A stretch of 64,000 nucleotides of DNA from Diabrotica undecimpunctata (Eukaryota; Arthropoda; Insecta; Coleoptera; Chrysomelidae): assembly GCF_040954645.1 (NCBI RefSeq), contig NC_092809.1:69604141-69668140 (forward strand), read 5' to 3'. Positions within the stretch are counted from its first letter, which is position 1, and every line of letters starts with the position of its first letter. Both the position numbers and the translations under genes were made by a program. The notes beneath the pieces are model-generated. The model saw only the letters and a program-made list of their open reading frames with translations. It had not been told where the DNA came from and searched no databases. Positions 60,188 to 64,000 of the stretch are shown in pieces.

Positions 60188-62587
60188 ATGTCGACCACAA
60201 GGAGTCAAAGCAAAATGCAAGAAAGGAAGGAGGATAACAGAGAAGATGAAACAATTTTGGAAGAAGTATCGGATAATGAAGGAAATGTGACAATAGTTGA
60301 GGAGAGAAAAGAACTATCAGGAATAGATAAAATATTACAACTAATGCAACTCCAGTCACAAAAAATGGATAAAAATCAACAAGAAACAAAACTGACAATG
60401 GAAGAAAACCAACGGGAAACAAGGCTAGCAATAGAACAAAAATTAGAAGAAAATGATAGAAAAATGGAAAAGCGTTTTGACAAATATGAAAATGAGGTAA
60501 AAGTCTGTTTAGAAAAAGTCAGAGAAGAAACAGAGAGGAAACTAGAGATGCAGAGAGAAGAAATAGAAACTAAAATGAAAGATATTAAGACTGTACAGAA
60601 AAAAGAATTAGAACAGTTAGAAGAAAAATTTGAAATGGCGCTACAAGAAGACAGGAAGGAAATAGAAAGAAGATTAAAGCAAAATGAAAAACAAATGGCA
60701 GAAATTGAACTAAGAGGGGTAGAGAGAAAAGAAGTTATCATCCATGGAACAAGCGAGTCGAAAATACAATTTGGCGGGGATATTCGGAAAACACACCCAG
60801 TACCGTTTGTTAAAAATTTGAAAACCAAATTACAACATATTAGATATTTTGACGATTGCAAAGAAACAATTAGAAACCATTTGAAAGAAGGAGCAGCGTT
60901 ATGGTATGAAAGCAAGGAAGATGAGTTTGAAAATTGGACAGATTTTGAAAAAAAATTTCTCAACTATTTCTGGGGGAAAAATAAACAGAGAGAAATCAAC
61001 CAAGAGCTACAGAATGGAAAATATCACGAAAAAATGGGAATATCTGAAGAAAGATATGCTTTGCAGATATATAACAATTCAAAATATCTAGAATACAAAT
61101 ATTCTACCGAACAGCTGGTAGAAATGATCAGCAGACATTTTGAGGAAACGTTGGAAGATCACGTGATTTTGAGAAACTATCAAGATATTGATAGTTTGTG
61201 CCAATTCCTTTAATTAAAAGAAGCGAAAAGAAAAGAAATGAGAAATAGAAGACAACATGACCAATATAATGGAGCGGAAAGAAGGTATTCATCAAATTAT
61301 GACCAGAGAAACCGACATCCCAGATCAACAAACGAATATAGGCCGAGAAATTACAATAATTACAATAGACAACAAAATTACGATAACAGGAATGACACAC
61401 AACAGAGAACATATGAAAATCACAACAGGAATAGAGATGCACAAAATCCTCCGAATAGGAATACTAACGAACAAAGGGACGATAGAAATAACCAGAGCTT
61501 CCAACAACAAAATAGAAGGGAGATGAATCATGTAGCAATAGGAAACGACAGACAAATTTCTAATTCTAATCTAATATTTTTAGATGCATTTATAAAACAT
61601 AAAGCGATTAAAATTGTGATTGATTCTGGATCGGAGATATCGCTAATCAATAAAAAACTAGTAAAAGAATTAAATTTGGACAGATTTGTGTATAAGATTC
61701 CTAGGGTTGATTTAGTGGGTGCAAACAATAAAAATTTGACGACAGTAAACGAAGGCTTGGGAGTACAGATAAGAGTGGGAAACAAATTCCATATTATGAA
61801 ATGTGTGGTGATTGAAGATTTATATCATGATATGATAGCGGGAATTGATGAATTGAGGAAAAAAGATATCACCATAAATTTTTCGGAAAATAAACTGGAA
61901 ATCAGAGCAGAACCAGACAACACAGGAGAAGAAAAGCAAACAGATAGGAAAACAAATTCTGGAAGGATCAATGCAAAGGAAAAACGCAAAGAAATCGATA
62001 TGACTGTAGAGGATAAACCGAAAGTACAAGAACAAGATCTAACAGAAAAGAAAAAGAGAAGGAAGAAAAAGAAGAAGAGTTCGAAAAGAAAGCAGGAAAA
62101 TAAGATGGAGACCAGAGAAAAACAGGAAATAGAAGGTACAGAAGAATTGTTGGCAACCGACGATAAAACAGAATGGAAGCAGGAAGAAAAAGAAGGTATC
62201 ATCAGAGAAATGAAAGGAATAGAAACATGGTGCTCGGAATACCAAAGGGAATTAGAGGATAAAAAGAAAACAGAAGAAAAAATGGCACTGATGGACGAGA
62301 ATCCAGAATTTTGTGAAGAAGTATTATGGACAGTGAACACATGTGAACAAAAGGTGGATGAAAGAAAAATAAATTGTGGAAAAAACATGGAGAAGGAAAT
62401 AGAGAAGATTTTAGGAAACCATGGAGATTTTGTTAATAAAGTAAATCAAGTGGTTAAAAATTATGAACTTTCTTTTAAGGGAAAATACTTGGAAAAATTT
62501 AAAACGAAAATATATCCAATCCCGTATAAAGACAGGCAATATACGGGGTATTTTAACATTCACGACATTTGTCAGTATCATAAGTAG
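60188..62587 (+). pseudogene. Gypsy-2 gag-protease frame with pol remnant; one nonsense codon
   Basis: Starts at ATG 60188 (STTRSQSKMQERKEDNRED). A long coiled coil follows (about residues 40-185), then the capsid-like domain (KIQFGGDIRKTHPVPFVKN, LWYESKEDEFENWTDFEKK and FLNYFWGKNKQREIN), matching gypsy-1. TAA at 61211-61213 interrupts the frame; it resumes in the same frame. An Arg/Asn/Gln-rich tail without CCHC follows, then protease (IKIVIDSGSEISLI; DSG at about 61621-61629). A Lys/Glu-rich linker (about residues 590-680) leads to FKTKIYPIPYKD (the start of RT). RQYTG and YFNIHDICQYHK come next, matching a mid-RT block and the last residues of gypsy-1 pol. RT, RNase H and integrase are gone through one or two in-frame deletions near 62533-62553. 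Confidence 0.88.
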
Positions 62588-62668
62588 ATTTTAATAACAT
62601 AGTGAAATAATTTGATCCTAGAAAACTTTTGTCATTTTTAAAATTTAACAAAGAGTTTTCGGCAGATC

Positions 62669-62682
62669 AAATGGCGGGGATT
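62669..62682 (+). promoter_or_regulatory. Gypsy-2 polypurine tract candidate
   Basis: ATGGCGGGGATT lies immediately before the 3' LTR and is the only purine-rich stretch there. It would prime plus-strand synthesis. Confidence 0.55.
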
Positions 62683-64000
62683 TGTTATGATATGTAAAAT
62701 CGAGAAAAATATTGGTTTGTTTAAAAATATTTCAAAATTCAATAACATTAAAATAATTCAGATAAGTAGGATAATATCCAACAAACATTTCGAAGAAGGA
62801 GAGTTATTAATTTCTTGGATTATCTGTACTAAACAAAATGTAAGCTTTGCATAAATTATTTCTTTGTTATACTTGAGTGACCCGCATAATTTTAAGTGAA
62901 AACAAAAAGACAATTGAACGGGGTTTTCCAAAATACATTAATGCAACGATTAGAGACAAATAGAAGAGATTTTAGAAAGAGGTTTTTGTTAGTTTTTAAG
63001 AATTATAGAAAATATTATTTGTAAATAAGTTTTAGGAAATTTTATAATTATAGGTAAAAATTTGTTTGTTATCGAAATGAAAAAATGGGGGAATTGTGAC
63101 GAGTTTTGATTGGCGGAGATTGAAAAAGGTGGGATAAGTATGTAGGAAAAAGTTTAGCGAGATTGAGGAGAGAGAAAAGATATGGACAGTTGGTTTTCCA
63201 GATCTGGAAGAGGAACAGTGATTGTTCTCTGGCGGTTCCTGAAATGTAGCAAGCAGTAGTGTTGAATGTTAGTGAGTTTTTGTGGAGTTAGTGTATCTGA
63301 CAGAAGCTGAAGCAGCAAAATATTGTAAGTCATATTTCTCTACTTATATTCCAAGAGTCATTTTTCACTCGGGCCAACGAGAGATTCAGTTTATCGAGAG
63401 GAGAAAGGCTATCATAATTTGAATGATTTGTGCTTTTGAAGGAGATCATTAAGGACGATATACTTGCAACAATCTGTGTAAGATTGCTGATTACATAGGG
63501 AGCGGTTGAGAGGAGATAATACAGTCTACAAGGAACAAGGATTTGGACCACTCATCATCAGAGAGAGATATTTTTGTTTTCTGCAGTTTTTTTCTTTTAT
63601 TGATAACACAATTTTTACACGTAATTTAGAAAGGATATAAATATTTTGATTAGGAGAGTTAGAATAGTTTGGGATTTTGAGATTTCAATTAATATTGTTT
63701 GTACCAAAAATTTTGATTGTTCACGTACGGAGAACAAAATTTTGAGAATCCTTATATGAGGTTGGTTTATTGAAAACGTTTGAGTGTGAATTATTTCATT
63801 ATTTTTTATTTCAATATATAGTGTTAGATCATATGTGTTTTTTATTATTCCGGTATTCTCTGGACCTTACCTTTCACATGTAATAGCATAGATATTGAAG
63901 CACGAATTTAACCCTGAGATAAAAGAATTAAAAATTGTGATAAAGTCATAATCATATCATTTAAATAATTTTAATTAATCAAAAAAAAATTAATTAGCTA
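62683..64000 (+). repeat. Gypsy-2 3' LTR, cut by the window end
   Basis: Colinear with 58425-59742 at an offset of 4,258 bp. A 73-codon minus-strand frame occurs identically in both LTRs and is not considered a gene. Confidence 0.92.

Larger units (their letters stand above)
58425..64000 (+). mobile_element. Gypsy-2: LTR retrotransposon with pol almost wholly deleted
   Basis: The 5' LTR starts at 58425 and the 3' LTR at 62683, which runs off the window at 64000. Between them lie a leader, gag and protease, and then the first and last few residues of pol joined in frame. The two LTRs align over 1,318 bp without net gaps; by eye they differ at about five positions (for example CCAAATCTGG versus CCAGATCTGG). 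The interior is only about 2.9 kb. It is related to gypsy-1 in gag, protease and pol C-terminus. It cannot copy or integrate itself but retains LTRs, a primer site, gag and a purine tract. Confidence 0.88.

Noticed and set aside
60376..60963. 195-codon Ser/Phe-rich minus-strand frame
   Set aside because: Antisense of the gypsy-2 gag coiled coil.
61825..62388. 187-codon Phe/Ser-rich minus-strand frame opposite the gypsy-2 linker
   Set aside because: Antisense of a Lys/Glu-rich coding region; composition is fully explained by the sense strand.

Overview
This 64 kb window looks like intergenic heterochromatin-type DNA from an insect with a large, repeat-rich genome. A beetle is my best guess, from the mix of LINE, piggyBac-like and gypsy-like proteins, but that is an inference. 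It is strongly AT-rich and carries long (TA)n microsatellites. I found no convincing host gene, rRNA, tRNA or CRISPR array. Almost everything recognisable is a transposable element or a fossil of one, and many are nested.

Layout. 0-3.4 kb: broken HARBI1/PIF-Harbinger transposase, a hammerhead-like Penelope motif, and a roughly 0.75 kb imperfect inverted repeat. 3.4-10.5 kb: four non-LTR retrotransposon (LINE) copies, three on + and one on -. 10.5-13.2 kb: a decayed mariner-like transposon and a second hammerhead-like motif. 13.2-15.6 kb: a complete piggyBac-type element with TTAA target duplications. 17.4-18.4 kb: a 5'-truncated LINE with an intact 3' reading frame. 20.2-22.5 kb: a second, older piggyBac carrying a nearly perfect 372-bp tandem duplication and a 219-bp insertion with 12-bp target duplications and a well-formed hammerhead ribozyme core. 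23.7-27.4 kb: LINE and Penelope (GIY-YIG) fragments. 27.4-29.3 kb: a third piggyBac, internally deleted but with perfect ends.

30.8-39.5 kb holds an 8.6-kb Ty3/gypsy element (minus strand) whose 1,477-bp LTRs differ by only two substitutions by eye, inserted in a (TA)n tract. 39.5-43.6 kb: an I-clade-like LINE with an RNase H domain (minus). 43.6-47.0 kb: a pseudogene of unknown origin, a LINE interrupted by a 234-bp solo LTR, and a 478-bp piggyBac deletion derivative. 48-52 kb: unclassified repeats, two more piggyBac remnants and a LINE endonuclease piece. 53.4-56.0 kb: a jockey/CR1-like LINE and a LINE 3' end. 56.4-58.4 kb: inverted repeats with an unidentified protein remnant. 58.4 kb to the window end: a second gypsy-type element, also beginning in a (TA)n tract, that kept LTRs, gag and protease but lost nearly all of pol by in-frame deletion.

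The parts work as parasites on each other rather than as a pathway. LINE 3' tails appear to seed (TA)n tracts, gypsy elements land in those tracts, and deleted piggyBac and gypsy derivatives keep only the ends and signals needed for mobilisation in trans. The strongest candidates for something little described are the short hammerhead-containing insertion near 21.5 kb and the gag-protease-only gypsy derivative at the right end.
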